A stretch of DNA of 64,000 bases, taken from NCBI RefSeq assembly GCF_025244925.1, contig NZ_CP104275.1, positions 2,294,001 to 2,358,000 on the forward strand. Reading direction: 5' to 3'. The notes beneath the pieces are model-generated. The model was not told the DNA's origin. It did not search any database and was given only the letters and a program-made list of their open reading frames with translations. The DNA comes from Arthrobacter zhaoxinii. GTDB lineage: Bacteria > Actinomycetota > Actinomycetes > Actinomycetales > Micrococcaceae. A program made the translations under genes and the position numbers. This document shows, piece by piece, positions 15,918 to 26,024 of the stretch; the stretch's first letter is position 1, and every line of letters begins with the position of its first letter.

Positions 15918-17626
15918 TAGGAGGCCAGCTCGCTGTCGATATTGAGCTCGTTGCCCGGGATGGATGCCAGGAGCTTCCGCGTGTAGGGGTGGCGCGGGTT
16001 GGAGAAGACTTCCTCCGAGGTAGCGGCCTCCACCAGTTCGCCGTCCTTCATAACGCACACGTAGTCGGAAATCAGCCGGACCACCGCCAGGTCATGGGAG
16101 ATAAAGAGGTAGCTGAGACCGAACTCGCGCTGCAGGTCCCCGAGCAGCTGGAGGATCTGCGCCTGTACCAGGACGTCCAGGGCCGAGACCGGCTCGTCGC
16201 AGACAATCAGCTCCGGCTTCAGCGCCAGGGCACGGGCGATGGCCACACGCTGCCGCTGCCCGCCCGAGAGCTCCGCGGGGTAGCGGTGCAGCATCTCCGT
16301 CGGCAGCGCCACCTGCTCCATCAGTTCCAGCACCCGACGGCGGCGCTCTGCCTTGTCGCCGCGGCGGTAGGTCTTGAGCGGCTCCTCCAGGATCCGTTCG
16401 ATGGTGTACATCGGGTCCAGCGAGGAATACGGGTCCTGGAAGATCGGCTGCACCCGCTGCCGGAACTCGCGCAGCTGGACCTTGTCCAGGGTGGCGACGT
16501 CCATGCCGTCAAAGGTCATGGTTCCGCTGGTGGGTTCAATCAGTTTCAGCAGCATCCGCGCGGTGGTGGTCTTGCCGGAACCGGACTCCCCCACAATCGC
16601 CACGGTGCGGCCGCGCGGAATGTCCAGGGTGACATTCTTCGCGGCATAGAAATCATCGGAACGGCCGCGGATCTTGAAGACCTTGGTGAGGTCGCGGAAC
16701 TCCACGATGTTATCCGGCTCCGCCGCGGCGGGCTCGGCAGCCAGGGTCTCCGACGGCCCGGCGGTCGCTCCGCCCTTCGGCGCGGCATGGCCGGCAAAGG
16801 CACCGGGGCTGAGCCGCACGGCCGCCACGCTGGGGGCGGCACGGACCAGGGACTGGGTGTACGGGTGCTGCGGATCCTCCAGCAGCTGGCGGGCGGGACC
16901 GGTTTCCACCACCTCGCCGCGGTGCATCACCACCAGTTCGGAGGCACGCTCGGCGGCGAGCCCCAGGTCATGGGTAATCAGCAGGACGGAAGACCCGAGC
17001 TCCTCGGTCATCCGGTCAATCTGATCCAGGATGGTCCGCTGGACCGTGACGTCCAGGGCACTGGTGGGTTCGTCGGCGATCAGCAGCCGCGGGCGGCACG
17101 CCAGGCCAATGGCAATCAGGGCACGCTGGCGCATGCCGCCGGAGAACTCATGCGGGTACTGCTTGGCACGTTCGGCGGCATTGGGCAACCCCGCCGCGGT
17201 GAGGACCTCTACGACCTTCCGGTCCACATCCTTGGAGGTCGCCATGCCGTGGACCAGCAGGGTTTCGGCAACCTGGGTGCCGATCTTGGTGACCGGGTTG
17301 AGGTTGGACATGGGATCCTGCGGAACCAGTCCGATGGAACGCCCGCGGATGGCCCGCATCTTGGACTCCGGAAGGCCCACCAGTTCCTGCCCGTCGAAGC
17401 GGATGCTGCCCGAGGCGACCTTGCCGTTACCCGGCAGCAGCCCGATAACGGCCATTGCGGTAGTGGACTTTCCGGAGCCGGACTCCCCCACAATGGCCAG
17501 CGTCTTGCCGGCCGGGAGGGAAAAACCGGCGTTGCGGACGGCGGGGACTTCTCCCTCCATGGTCCGGAAATTAACGGCGAGGTTGCTCACCTCGAGCAGG
17601 GGCGAATCAGTGGTCAAATCAGTCAT
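15917..17626 (-). CDS. Fused ABC ATPase (DppD-DppF type)
   Basis: One polypeptide of 569 residues carries two complete nucleotide-binding domains. Each has a Walker A (GESGSGKSTT and GESGSGKTTT), a Q loop, a signature motif (FSGGMRQRALIAIG and LSGGQRQRVAIARA) and a Walker B with DEPTSALDV or DEPVSALDV. Each ends with the oligopeptide-transporter tail HPYTQSLVRA or HPYTRKLLAS. A linker of about 50 residues joins them. The start MTDLTTDSPLLEV was preferred to a longer frame. It should power the permeases at 13305-15250 and may serve both binding proteins. Confidence 0.95.
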   Translation of the reverse strand: MTDLTTDSPLLEVSNLAVNFRTMEGEVPAVRNAGFSLPAGKTLAIVGESGSGKSTTAMAVIGLLPGNGKVASGSIRFDGQELVGLPESKMRAIRGRSIGLVPQDPMSNLNPVTKIGTQVAETLLVHGMATSKDVDRKVVEVLTAAGLPNAAERAKQYPHEFSGGMRQRALIAIGLACRPRLLIADEPTSALDVTVQRTILDQIDRMTEELGSSVLLITHDLGLAAERASELVVMHRGEVVETGPARQLLEDPQHPYTQSLVRAAPSVAAVRLSPGAFAGHAAPKGGATAGPSETLAAEPAAAEPDNIVEFRDLTKVFKIRGRSDDFYAAKNVTLDIPRGRTVAIVGESGSGKTTTARMLLKLIEPTSGTMTFDGMDVATLDKVQLREFRQRVQPIFQDPYSSLDPMYTIERILEEPLKTYRRGDKAERRRRVLELMEQVALPTEMLHRYPAELSGGQRQRVAIARALALKPELIVCDEPVSALDVLVQAQILQLLGDLQREFGLSYLFISHDLAVVRLISDYVCVMKDGELVEAATSEEVFSNPRHPYTRKLLASIPGNELNIDSELAS

Positions 17627-17751
17627 TTCCCCATCCTGCCCCACTCTTGCCCCTTGTGACGCGTGTCTCACGGCTGTTTACCGGTTTTTAATCATTTAGA
17701 ATGAAGAATCACCGAAAAATGAGGGATGGAGCGTCCCGGAGGAGTATCACC

Positions 17752-19482
17752 GTGCCCAAGTCCGGCAGAGCCAAATCCGGGACCGTCAAATCCGGCAGCG
17801 CCCAGCCCGGCACCGAGACCCCCGCCCTTTCCCGCCGTTCCGTTATCCGTGCGAGCGCCGTGGCCGCGGCCTTTATGCTCGCCGGCTGCACGGCGGAAGC
17901 AGCGGATGATTCCCCGTCCCCGGCCCCTGCGGCCACCGGACCGGCCGGTCCCCGGGGCCGGTTCGTCTTTGCGGCGGCGGCACGCCCGGTAACCCTGGAC
18001 CCCGCCCTGGCCACGGACACCGAGTCCTACCGCGTCACGCGCCAGGTGCTGGAAGGACTGGTGGGCGTGGACCCCCTGACCTCCGCCCCGACGCCGCTGC
18101 TGGCGAAGAGCTGGACCAAGTCCGAGGACCGCAGGACCTACACCTTTGAACTGCGCCGCGACGTCACCTTCCACGACGGCGAGCCGTTCAACGCCGAAGC
18201 CGTACGCCGGAACTTCGAGCGCTGGTACACCCTGCCGGAATCCGTGCGCAGCGATTCCCTGATGTACCGGTCGGTTTTCCGCGGGTTCTCGGACACCCCG
18301 AAGACCGCGGTCTACCGGGAATGCGTGGTTGAGGACGAATACACGGTGCGGGTGGAGCTCACTGAGCCACTGGACAGCTTCATCCCCGCCCTTGCCGCTC
18401 CGGCCTTCGCCATGTCGTCGCCGAAGGCCCTCACGGACGCCGCCGCCGATGCCCTGACCCAGGAACGCAACGGGCGGAAGGTTTCCGGCTACGGTGTCGC
18501 CCCGGTGGGCACCGGTCCGTTCCGCTTTGTCGGCTGGAACGAGGACACCGTTGAGCTGGCCGCCTACCCGGAGTACTGGGGCGAGGCCGGACAGATCGGA
18601 ACCGTCGTCTTCCGGACCATCTCCAGCCCCGAAGGCCGGCTTCGTGCCCTGAAGAAGGGGGACGTGGACGGCTACGACCTGGTGACCGTCAACGACGTCG
18701 GCGACCTGGCCCGCAACGGCCTGCAGATCCAGCAACGGGACCCGTATTCCATCCTCTATCTGGGCATCAACACCAACTTCCCCGGTCTGGACAACGTCCT
18801 GATCCGCCGGGCGGTTGCCCACGCCATCGACAAGCCGGCCGTCCTGGAGGGTCTGTTCCTGAACGGCACCAAGGCCGCCAACCAGTTCCTCCCGGAAAAG
18901 CTCGGCCTGACCTCCGACAGCATTACCAGCTACGGGTACGACGTCGACAAGGCCCGCGAGCTGCTCAAGGAAGCCGGCTACGACGGCCGTGAACTGCCGT
19001 TCTACTATCCGCGCCGCGTGACCCGCAGCTACCTGCCCACACCGGAAAAGGTCTACGCCCGGCTCAGCAGCCAGCTCACCGCCGCCGGATTCAATATCCG
19101 CCCGGTCCCCGTGGACTGGTCCCAGGGCTACCTCGACAGGGTGCAGGGCAAGGAGGACCGGGCCTTCCACCTGCTCGGGCTTGCCGGAAGCTACGAGGCC
19201 GGGGACAACTTTGTGGGAACCCTGTTCGGCCGCTATACCGCCGAATTTTCCTACAATGACCCCGAGGTCTTCACTGGCATCGAAAAAGCACGGACCCTCG
19301 CCGAAGGCCAGGAACAGACGGACGCCTACCAAGCGATCTCCGATCGGATTTCAGAACGGGTGCCGGCTGTCCCCCTCGCTTTCCCCATCTCCGCCTTGGC
19401 GCTCTCCCCCCGGGTGGGCGGCTATCCCACCAGCCCCGTCCTGCACGAAGTCTTCAACCGGATCACCCTGACGGACAGCTGA
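17752..19482 (+). CDS. ABC transporter substrate-binding lipoprotein with Tat-like signal
   Basis: A second family 5 binding protein, 576 residues, is paralogous to the one at 11510 ([52 protein letters not shown]). GGAGGAG precedes the GTG. The N-terminus has about 26 Ser/Gly/Lys-rich residues, then [20 protein letters not shown], a twin-arginine-like motif at residues 28-29 followed by a lipobox with Cys46. This suggests export through the Tat pathway and lipidation, unlike its Sec-type paralogue. It is divergent from the ATPase gene. Confidence 0.94.
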   Translation: MPKSGRAKSGTVKSGSAQPGTETPALSRRSVIRASAVAAAFMLAGCTAEAADDSPSPAPAATGPAGPRGRFVFAAAARPVTLDPALATDTESYRVTRQVLEGLVGVDPLTSAPTPLLAKSWTKSEDRRTYTFELRRDVTFHDGEPFNAEAVRRNFERWYTLPESVRSDSLMYRSVFRGFSDTPKTAVYRECVVEDEYTVRVELTEPLDSFIPALAAPAFAMSSPKALTDAAADALTQERNGRKVSGYGVAPVGTGPFRFVGWNEDTVELAAYPEYWGEAGQIGTVVFRTISSPEGRLRALKKGDVDGYDLVTVNDVGDLARNGLQIQQRDPYSILYLGINTNFPGLDNVLIRRAVAHAIDKPAVLEGLFLNGTKAANQFLPEKLGLTSDSITSYGYDVDKARELLKEAGYDGRELPFYYPRRVTRSYLPTPEKVYARLSSQLTAAGFNIRPVPVDWSQGYLDRVQGKEDRAFHLLGLAGSYEAGDNFVGTLFGRYTAEFSYNDPEVFTGIEKARTLAEGQEQTDAYQAISDRISERVPAVPLAFPISALALSPRVGGYPTSPVLHEVFNRITLTDS

Positions 19483-19613
19483 GGCCGCCCGTCCCCGGTC
19501 AGCGGTTGGCAGCTCCCCCTCCCGCCGGGACGCCGGGGCAAGCGATAATTTTAGGAAGACATGTGGTCGGGGATACGCTTCTAGGGCTAGCGCCCACGCG
19601 ACTGGAGAACAAG

Positions 19614-21104
19614 TTGACTGCTAATAGCCCGGCGGATAAGTCCGCAACGAAAACTGATGTACTGCTGATCGGCGGCGGCATCATGAGCGCGACCCTCGGG
19701 GCGTTCCTGAAGCAGCTCCAGCCAGACTGGGACATCTCCCTCTACGAGCGCCTCGACCGCGCGGGGCTGGAAAGCTCCGACCCGTGGAACAACGCGGGAA
19801 CCGGCCATGCCGCACTCTGCGAGCTCAACTACAGCCCGGCCGCGGCCGACGGCTCCGTTGACCCGGCGAAGGCGGTGGGCATCAACGAGCAGTTCCAGGT
19901 TTCCCGGCAGTTCTGGTCGCATCTGGTGTCTTCCGGCCACATCTCCAACAGCTTCATCAATCCGCTGCCGCACATGAGCTTCGTCTGGGGTGACGCGCAT
20001 TCGGAGTACCTGCGCCGCCGCTACGAGTCGCTGAGCGCCCAGCCCCTGTTCAAGACCATGGAGTTCTCCGAGGACCCGGCCAAGCTGGCCGAATGGGCCC
20101 CCCTGATCATGGAAGGCCGCGACCCGTCCCAGCGCGTTGCCGCCTCGCGCGTTGCCGGCGGCACCGACGTCGACTTCGGTGCGCTGACCCGCGAACTGAC
20201 CAACTACCTCGGTGCCAACGGCGTGAACATGAACTTCCGCCACGAGGTCGGCAATGTGTCGCGTTCCTCCACCGGCGGCTGGGAGGTTCGGGTCAAGGAC
20301 CTGGCAGCCGGCACCACCAGCACCGTTTCCGCCCGCTTCGTCTTCATCGGCGGCGGCGGCGGAGCCCTGCACCTACTCCAGGCCTCCGGCATCCCCGAGG
20401 GGAAGGGCTTCGGCGGCTTCCCCGTCTCCGGCCAGTTCCTGCGCTCCACGGACGAATCCATCATTTCGCGCCACAACGCGAAGGTGTACGGGCAGGCCTC
20501 CGTCGGTGCACCGCCCATGTCGGTCCCGCACCTGGACACCCGATTCGTCAACGGCCAGCGTTCCCTGCTGTTCGGCCCGTACGGCGGCTTCTCCCCGAAG
20601 TTCCTGAAGACCGGTTCCTACCTGGACCTGCCGCTTTCGGTCCGCCCGTCCAACCTCGTGCCGATGCTGGGTGTGGCCAAGGACAACATGAGCCTCGTCA
20701 AGTACCTCGTCACCGAGGTGATGAAGACCCGTGAAGGCAAAACGCAGGCGCTGCAGGAATTCATGCCGTCCGCGAAGACCGAAGGCTGGGACCTCATCAC
20801 CGCGGGCCAGCGTGTCCAGGTCATCAAGAAGGACCCGAAGAAGGGCGGCGTGCTGCAGTTCGGCACCGAACTCATCACCGCCGCGGACGGCTCCATCGGC
20901 GCCCTGCTCGGGGCCTCCCCCGGCGCTTCCACGGCACCGCCCATCATGATCAACCTGCTCAAGCGCGCCTTCCCCCGCCAGTTCGGCGGCTGGGAACCGA
21001 AGATCAAGGAAATGATCCCGGGCTACGGCGTGAAGCTCAACGAGAACGAGCAGCTGGCGGCGGAGATCGAAGCCGACACCACCAAGGTCCTGGGACTTTC
21101 CTAG
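19614..21104 (+). CDS. mqo: Malate:quinone oxidoreductase
   Basis: This membrane-associated FAD enzyme oxidises malate to oxaloacetate and passes electrons to quinone, bypassing or assisting NAD malate dehydrogenase in the TCA cycle. The FAD motif [14 protein letters not shown] is followed by [14 protein letters not shown] and [15 protein letters not shown], all diagnostic. The TTG start has TGGAG 6-7 bases ahead and gives 496 residues, the family norm; the frame is open further upstream but not convincingly coding. It is monocistronic, followed by the RND pump after 118 bases. Confidence 0.96.
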   Translation: MTANSPADKSATKTDVLLIGGGIMSATLGAFLKQLQPDWDISLYERLDRAGLESSDPWNNAGTGHAALCELNYSPAAADGSVDPAKAVGINEQFQVSRQFWSHLVSSGHISNSFINPLPHMSFVWGDAHSEYLRRRYESLSAQPLFKTMEFSEDPAKLAEWAPLIMEGRDPSQRVAASRVAGGTDVDFGALTRELTNYLGANGVNMNFRHEVGNVSRSSTGGWEVRVKDLAAGTTSTVSARFVFIGGGGGALHLLQASGIPEGKGFGGFPVSGQFLRSTDESIISRHNAKVYGQASVGAPPMSVPHLDTRFVNGQRSLLFGPYGGFSPKFLKTGSYLDLPLSVRPSNLVPMLGVAKDNMSLVKYLVTEVMKTREGKTQALQEFMPSAKTEGWDLITAGQRVQVIKKDPKKGGVLQFGTELITAADGSIGALLGASPGASTAPPIMINLLKRAFPRQFGGWEPKIKEMIPGYGVKLNENEQLAAEIEADTTKVLGLS

Positions 21105-21222
21105 CACCTGCAGTAGCCGCGGCGCATGTTCCCCTTCCGGCGGGCCTGCGCCGCGACAGGCTTTACGACGCCGGCGCTGCGGGCGTCTTCCAACTCCAGT
21201 TCGCCCTTCCTAAGGCAGGATC

Positions 21223-24200
21223 ATGGACCGTTTGGCCAAGCTGTCCCTCTCCAACCGGGCGCTCATTGCCCTGATCACGGTTTTCGTGGCGGTTTTCGGG
21301 GTCATTTCAATGAGCTCCCTGAAGCAGGAACTGATCCCGTCACTGGAGTTTCCGCAGATCAGCGTCATCACGGCACTGCCCGGGGCTTCCCCCGAGGTGG
21401 TGGATGCCCAGATCAGCGAACCGCTGGAAGGCGCCCTCACCGCCGTCGAAGGCCTCGAGTCCTCCTCGGCGACGTCCCGGTCCGGGATCTCCACGATCAG
21501 CCTGACCTTCGCCTACGGAACCGACCTGGACCGGGCACGCGGGCAGGTGGACCGGGCCATTTCCAACTCCCGCCAGCTGCTTCCCGACGATGCCAATCCG
21601 CAGTCGCTGGCCGGAAGCATCAGCGATTTCCCGATTGTCTACCTTGCGGTGTCCTCGGATGAACCGCTGGCCGAGCTCAACGCGGATCTGCAGCGGCTGA
21701 CGGTCCCGCGCCTGCAGAAGATCGAAGGTGTCCGCACGGCCGAGGTGACGGGCGGCTCCACCCGCCACGTGGCCATCCTGCCCGACAACGCAGCTCTGGC
21801 CGCCGCAGGCGTCACCCCCACGGCCATCGTCGACGCACTGGAAAACAGCGGAGACCTGCTGCCTGCCGGCACGGTCGACGAAGACGGCCGCACCCTCTCG
21901 ATCCAGGTGGGCGCGCCGCTGGACAGCCTCGAGAAGATCTCCGGCCTGCCGGTCGAATCCAGCCAGTCGACGCCGGGCAGCACTCCGGTCACCATCGGCG
22001 ACGTGGCATCGGTGGACATCACGGAGGATGAATCCAGCTCCATCACCCGGACCAACGGCGAAGCCACCCTGGCCGTGTCCATCACCAAGACCCCGGCCGG
22101 GGACACGGTCGGCATTTCCCACGAAGTCATGGACCTGCTGCCCGCACTCCAGGACGAACTGGGCAACGGCGCAGTTTTCACGGTCATCTTCGACCAGGCC
22201 CCCTTCATCGAGAAATCCATTTCCGACCTCACCACGGAGGGACTGCTCGGCCTCGGCTTCGCCGTCCTGGTGATCCTGGTCTTCCTGCTCTCCCTGCGCT
22301 CCACCCTGGTCACGGCCGTGTCCATTCCGCTGTCGCTGCTGGTGACCTTCATTGGGCTGCTCGCCTTCGGATACTCCCTGAACATCCTCACCCTCGGTGC
22401 GCTGACCATCGCCATCGGCCGCGTCGTGGATGACTCCATTGTGGTGATCGAGAACATCAAGCGGCACCTCGGCTACGGCGAGGACAAACGCAGTGCCATC
22501 CTGACGGCCGTCCGCGAGGTCGCCGGCGCCGTAACGGCGTCGACCCTCACCACTGTGGCGGTGTTTGCACCCATCGCCTTTGTCGGCGGCCTGGCGGGCG
22601 AGCTGTTCCGCCCCTTCGCGGTGACCACAACGCTCGCCCTGCTGGCCTCCCTGCTGGTGTCGCTGACGATTGTCCCGGTGCTGGCCTACTGGTTCCTGAA
22701 GTCCTCCCCGCCGGTCGCCGATCCGGCGGCCTACCGTGCCGAGGCCGAGGAACGCGAGTCGCGGACCCTCCTGCAGCGCGGCTACCTGCCGATCCTGCGC
22801 ACCACCCAGCGCCACCCCGTCTACACGGTGACCGCCGGGCTGATCATCCTCGTCGCGACCGCGGCAATGACCCCGCTGCTGCCCACCAACCTGCTGGGCG
22901 ACACGGGACAGAACACCTTCAGCGTGCGGCAGGAGCTGCCCGCGGGCACGTCCCTCGAACGGACGTCCGAGGCCGCCGCCGAGGTGGAGGACATCCTGGG
23001 CGGCACCGAGGGCGTCAAGGACGTCCAGGTCACCATGGGCACCTCCACGTCCGGGCTCGGAGCCTTCACCGGCGGCGGCTCCTCGGTGGCCAACTTCACC
23101 GTCATCACCGAGGAAGGCGTGGACCAGGTGGCACTGCGGGACACCGTGCGGTCCGCGCTTGAGGACGTCGCCGACGACGCCGGCGAAGTCACCCTGGGCA
23201 GCACCGGCGGCGGCTTCGGCACCTCCAACACGGTGGACATTTCCCTCTCTGCCGGGGATCCGGCCGACCTGCAGCCGGCCAGTGACGCCCTGGTGGAGGC
23301 CATGTCCGATCTGCCGGGCGTTGCGGAGGCGAGCAGCAACCTGTCCTCCTCCCAGCCCGTGGTGCAGATCAGCATTGACCGCGCCAAGGCAGTTGCCGCC
23401 GGCCTGAACGAGCAGCAGATTGCCGGCCTGGTGGCTTCCACCATCAGCCCGCTGCCGGCCGGATCGGTACGGCTGGGCACCGATGACCTCCAGGTACTCA
23501 TCGGCGAGGGCACCCCCATCACGTCGCTGGAGCAGCTGAACAGCATTTCCGTGCCCGCCGGCACCGGCTCGGTGCCGCTGAGCTCCCTGGCCACGGTGGA
23601 AGAGGTGGAGGTGCCGACGTCGGTCTCCTCCTCCGGTGGCGAGCGCACCGCCGTCGTCTCCGTCTCCCCGGACGGGGACAACCTGGGCGCGACCATCACC
23701 GAAGTCCAGAACCGGCTGGCCGACGTGGACCTGCCCGCCAGCGTGACCGCCGAACTCAGCGGCGCCGCCACCCAGCAGAACGAGTCCTTCACCCAGCTGG
23801 GCCTGGCCCTGCTGGCGGCGATTGCCATTGTCTACGTGATCATGGTCGCCACCTTCAAGTCGCTGCTGCAGCCGCTGATCCTGCTGGTCTCCATTCCGTT
23901 CGCGGCCACCGGCGCCATCCTGCTGCTGCTGCTCACCGGCGTTCCGCTGGGCCTGCCGTCCCTGGTCGGCATGCTGATGCTGGTGGGCATTGTGGTGACC
24001 AACGCGATTGTCCTGATGGACCTGATCAACCAGTACCGGCAGCCGCGGGGCAGCGAACCGGGCATGAATGTGGAGGACGCCATTTTCCGCGGCGCCCGCC
24101 AGCGCCTGCGCCCCATCCTCATGACCGCGCTGGCCACCGTCTTCGCCCTCACCCCGATGGCGCTGGGCGTGACCGGGGAGGGCGGCTTCATCTCCCGCCC

Positions 24201-24345
24201 GCTGGCCATTGTGGTGATCGGCGGGCTGATCTCCTCCACCGCCCTGACGCTGATCCTGGTACCGGTGCTTTACCGCCTGGTGGAGGGGGCCCGCGAGAAG
24301 CGGCAGCAGCGGAAGGAAACCGCCGGGGCGGCTGCCGGGGCCTAG
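21223..24345 (+). CDS. RND efflux transporter (HAE1 / SwrC-like)
   Basis: A 1040-residue proton-driven exporter of the AcrB superfamily. It starts MDRLAKLSLSNRALIALITV, with a first membrane helix, a large porter domain, then helices with GRVVDDSIVVIENIKRHL carrying the paired aspartates of the proton relay. A second porter domain follows, then the second helix bundle with MLVGIVVTNAIVLMDLINQ. AAGGCAGGA precedes the ATG. No adaptor or outer-membrane channel gene adjoins, as expected in a Gram-positive cell where such pumps act alone, for example SwrC of Bacillus. The substrate is unknown; drugs, lipids or surfactants are possible. Confidence 0.93.
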   Translation: MDRLAKLSLSNRALIALITVFVAVFGVISMSSLKQELIPSLEFPQISVITALPGASPEVVDAQISEPLEGALTAVEGLESSSATSRSGISTISLTFAYGTDLDRARGQVDRAISNSRQLLPDDANPQSLAGSISDFPIVYLAVSSDEPLAELNADLQRLTVPRLQKIEGVRTAEVTGGSTRHVAILPDNAALAAAGVTPTAIVDALENSGDLLPAGTVDEDGRTLSIQVGAPLDSLEKISGLPVESSQSTPGSTPVTIGDVASVDITEDESSSITRTNGEATLAVSITKTPAGDTVGISHEVMDLLPALQDELGNGAVFTVIFDQAPFIEKSISDLTTEGLLGLGFAVLVILVFLLSLRSTLVTAVSIPLSLLVTFIGLLAFGYSLNILTLGALTIAIGRVVDDSIVVIENIKRHLGYGEDKRSAILTAVREVAGAVTASTLTTVAVFAPIAFVGGLAGELFRPFAVTTTLALLASLLVSLTIVPVLAYWFLKSSPPVADPAAYRAEAEERESRTLLQRGYLPILRTTQRHPVYTVTAGLIILVATAAMTPLLPTNLLGDTGQNTFSVRQELPAGTSLERTSEAAAEVEDILGGTEGVKDVQVTMGTSTSGLGAFTGGGSSVANFTVITEEGVDQVALRDTVRSALEDVADDAGEVTLGSTGGGFGTSNTVDISLSAGDPADLQPASDALVEAMSDLPGVAEASSNLSSSQPVVQISIDRAKAVAAGLNEQQIAGLVASTISPLPAGSVRLGTDDLQVLIGEGTPITSLEQLNSISVPAGTGSVPLSSLATVEEVEVPTSVSSSGGERTAVVSVSPDGDNLGATITEVQNRLADVDLPASVTAELSGAATQQNESFTQLGLALLAAIAIVYVIMVATFKSLLQPLILLVSIPFAATGAILLLLLTGVPLGLPSLVGMLMLVGIVVTNAIVLMDLINQYRQPRGSEPGMNVEDAIFRGARQRLRPILMTALATVFALTPMALGVTGEGGFISRPLAIVVIGGLISSTALTLILVPVLYRLVEGAREKRQQRKETAGAAAGA

Positions 24346-24387
24346 CAGGCCGGGCAGCCGCCGGGAATGAAAGAATGCCGGCGGCCG

Positions 24388-24418
24388 TTGAGGGGAAGTG
24401 CATGCGTATGCATATACT
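24388..24418 (+). promoter_or_regulatory. Promoter with palindromic operator before the flavin oxidoreductase
   Basis: TTGAGG (24388-24393) and TATACT (24413-24418) form a promoter with a 19-base spacer. The spacer ends in the perfect inverted repeat TGCAT-GCGT-ATGCA (24399-24412), abutting the -10 box, a classic repressor position. The MarR gene at the end of this operon is the obvious candidate. Confidence 0.6.
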
Positions 24419-24449
24419 TTAAGAAACACCCGAACATCCGGAGGACACC

Positions 24450-25550
24450 ATGCAGATCGGCGTATTCAGCGTCAGCGACATCACCCGGGACCCCGTCACC
24501 GGGAAACTCCCCACCGAAGCTGAGCGGATCAAGGCAGCGGTGGCCATCGCCCGCAAGGTCGAAGAGATCGGCATGGACGTCTACGCCACCGGCGAGCACC
24601 ACAACCCGCCCTTCTACGCCAGCTCCCCCACCACACTGCTGGGCTACATCGCCGCGCAGACCGAGCGGATCATCCTCTCCACCACCACCACGCTGATCAC
24701 CACGAATGACCCGGTGAAGATTGCCGAGGACTTCGCCATGCTCCAGCACCTGGCCGACGGCCGGGTGGACCTGGTGCTGGGACGCGGCAATACCGCCCCG
24801 GTCTACCCCTGGTTCGGCAAGGATCCGCAGGACTCGGTGGAACTGACCGTGGAGAACTACAACCTCCTGCGCCAGCTCTGGGACAAGGAGACGGTGAACT
24901 GGGAGGGCAAATTCCGCACCCCGCTGCACAACTTCACTGCCACGCCCCGGCCGCTCGACGGCGTCGCCCCCTTCGTCTGGCACGGTTCCATCCGCACGCC
25001 GCAGGTGGCGGAGATTGCCGCGTACTTCGGGGACGGCTTCTTCGCCAACAACATCTTCTGGCCGAAGGAGCACTACATGCAGCTGATCGGCCTGTACCGC
25101 GAGCGCTACGAACACTACGGCCACGGCCGCGCCGACCAGGCCGTTGTGGGACTGGGCGGACAGTTCTTTATGCGGAAGAACTCCCAGGACGCCGTCAACG
25201 AGTTCCGCCCGTACTTCGACAATGCGCCCGTCTACGGCCACGGTCCGTCCATGGAGGACTTCACCGCCCAGACACCGCTGACCGTCGGCAGCCCGCAGGA
25301 GGTGCTGGAGAAGACCCTGAGTTTCCAGGAGTACTTCGGCGACTACCAGCGCCAGCTGTTCCTGATCGACCATGCCGGGCTGCCGCTGAAGACGGTCCTG
25401 GAGCAGCTGGACCTCTTCGGCGAATACGTGCTGCCGGAGCTGCGGAAGGAATTCGATGCCCGCCGCCCGGCGGACGTTCCCGAGGGCCCCACCCACGCCG
25501 CGCGCGTGGCGGCCAGGGATGCTGCCGCGTCGGACCCCGCGGTTCAGTAG
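24450..25550 (+). CDS. LLM class flavin-dependent oxidoreductase
   Basis: A bacterial-luciferase-like monooxygenase of 366 residues. Typical segments are MQIGVFSVSDITRDP at the start, GMDVYATGEHHNPPFYASSP, TTLITTNDPVKIAEDFAMLQ, and GRVDLVLGRGNTAPVYPWFG. Enzymes of this group use reduced flavin (FMN or F420) and oxygen; the substrate cannot be named. CGGAGGA precedes the ATG. The MarR gene follows after 9 bases and a palindrome lies in the promoter, suggesting a locally regulated response to an aromatic or toxic compound. Confidence 0.92.
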   Translation: MQIGVFSVSDITRDPVTGKLPTEAERIKAAVAIARKVEEIGMDVYATGEHHNPPFYASSPTTLLGYIAAQTERIILSTTTTLITTNDPVKIAEDFAMLQHLADGRVDLVLGRGNTAPVYPWFGKDPQDSVELTVENYNLLRQLWDKETVNWEGKFRTPLHNFTATPRPLDGVAPFVWHGSIRTPQVAEIAAYFGDGFFANNIFWPKEHYMQLIGLYRERYEHYGHGRADQAVVGLGGQFFMRKNSQDAVNEFRPYFDNAPVYGHGPSMEDFTAQTPLTVGSPQEVLEKTLSFQEYFGDYQRQLFLIDHAGLPLKTVLEQLDLFGEYVLPELRKEFDARRPADVPEGPTHAARVAARDAAASDPAVQ

Positions 25551-25559
25551 GCTGGAACA

Positions 25560-26015
25560 ATGCACTCAACGAATGACGCCACGGCGAAACAGGCAGCGGA
25601 AGCGTGGGAATCGCTGTTCCGCGTCCAGGTAGGCGTTATGCGTCGGCTGCAGCGGGATCCGGAGTTCCGGGACCTGACCATGCGGGAGTACGACGTCCTG
25701 TTCAACCTGACGCGCTGCCCCGGCGGCTGGATCCGGCTCAATGAGCTCAATGAACACCTGCTCATCAGCCAGCCCAGCCTGAGCCGGATGGTGGACCGGC
25801 TCCAGGCCCGTGGCCTGGTGCAGCGCCGGCCCGCCGAGAACGACCAGCGCGGTGTGGAACTCTCACTGACCGAGGAGGGACGGGCGGTCCAGCGCCGCCT
25901 GGGCCGCATCCACGTGCGCGGGATCCATGAGCTGCTGACCCCCGCCCTGGACAGCACGGAACTGGAACAGCTGAAGGAACTGACGGACAAGGTCCTGGCC
26001 AGCCTGGAGGACTAA
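25560..26015 (+). CDS. MarR family transcriptional regulator
   Basis: A 151-residue winged-helix repressor. The fold is visible as LTMREYDVLFNLTRCPGG, then NELNEHLLISQPSLSRMVDR (recognition helix), then the wing RRPAENDQRGVELSLTEEG. It follows the flavin oxidoreductase by 9 bases and is probably its repressor through the palindrome at 24399-24412. TAGGCT also sits 6 bases before the ATG, so an additional leaderless transcript from inside the preceding stop region is possible. One Cys is present but no known redox motif. Confidence 0.92.
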   Translation: MHSTNDATAKQAAEAWESLFRVQVGVMRRLQRDPEFRDLTMREYDVLFNLTRCPGGWIRLNELNEHLLISQPSLSRMVDRLQARGLVQRRPAENDQRGVELSLTEEGRAVQRRLGRIHVRGIHELLTPALDSTELEQLKELTDKVLASLED

Positions 26016-26024
26016 GCGCGCGGC

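Noticed and set aside
21340..24429. A 1029-residue open frame antisense to the RND pump
   Set aside because: Low-complexity Gly/Arg/His-rich translation, no start signal; the pump has complete RND motifs.
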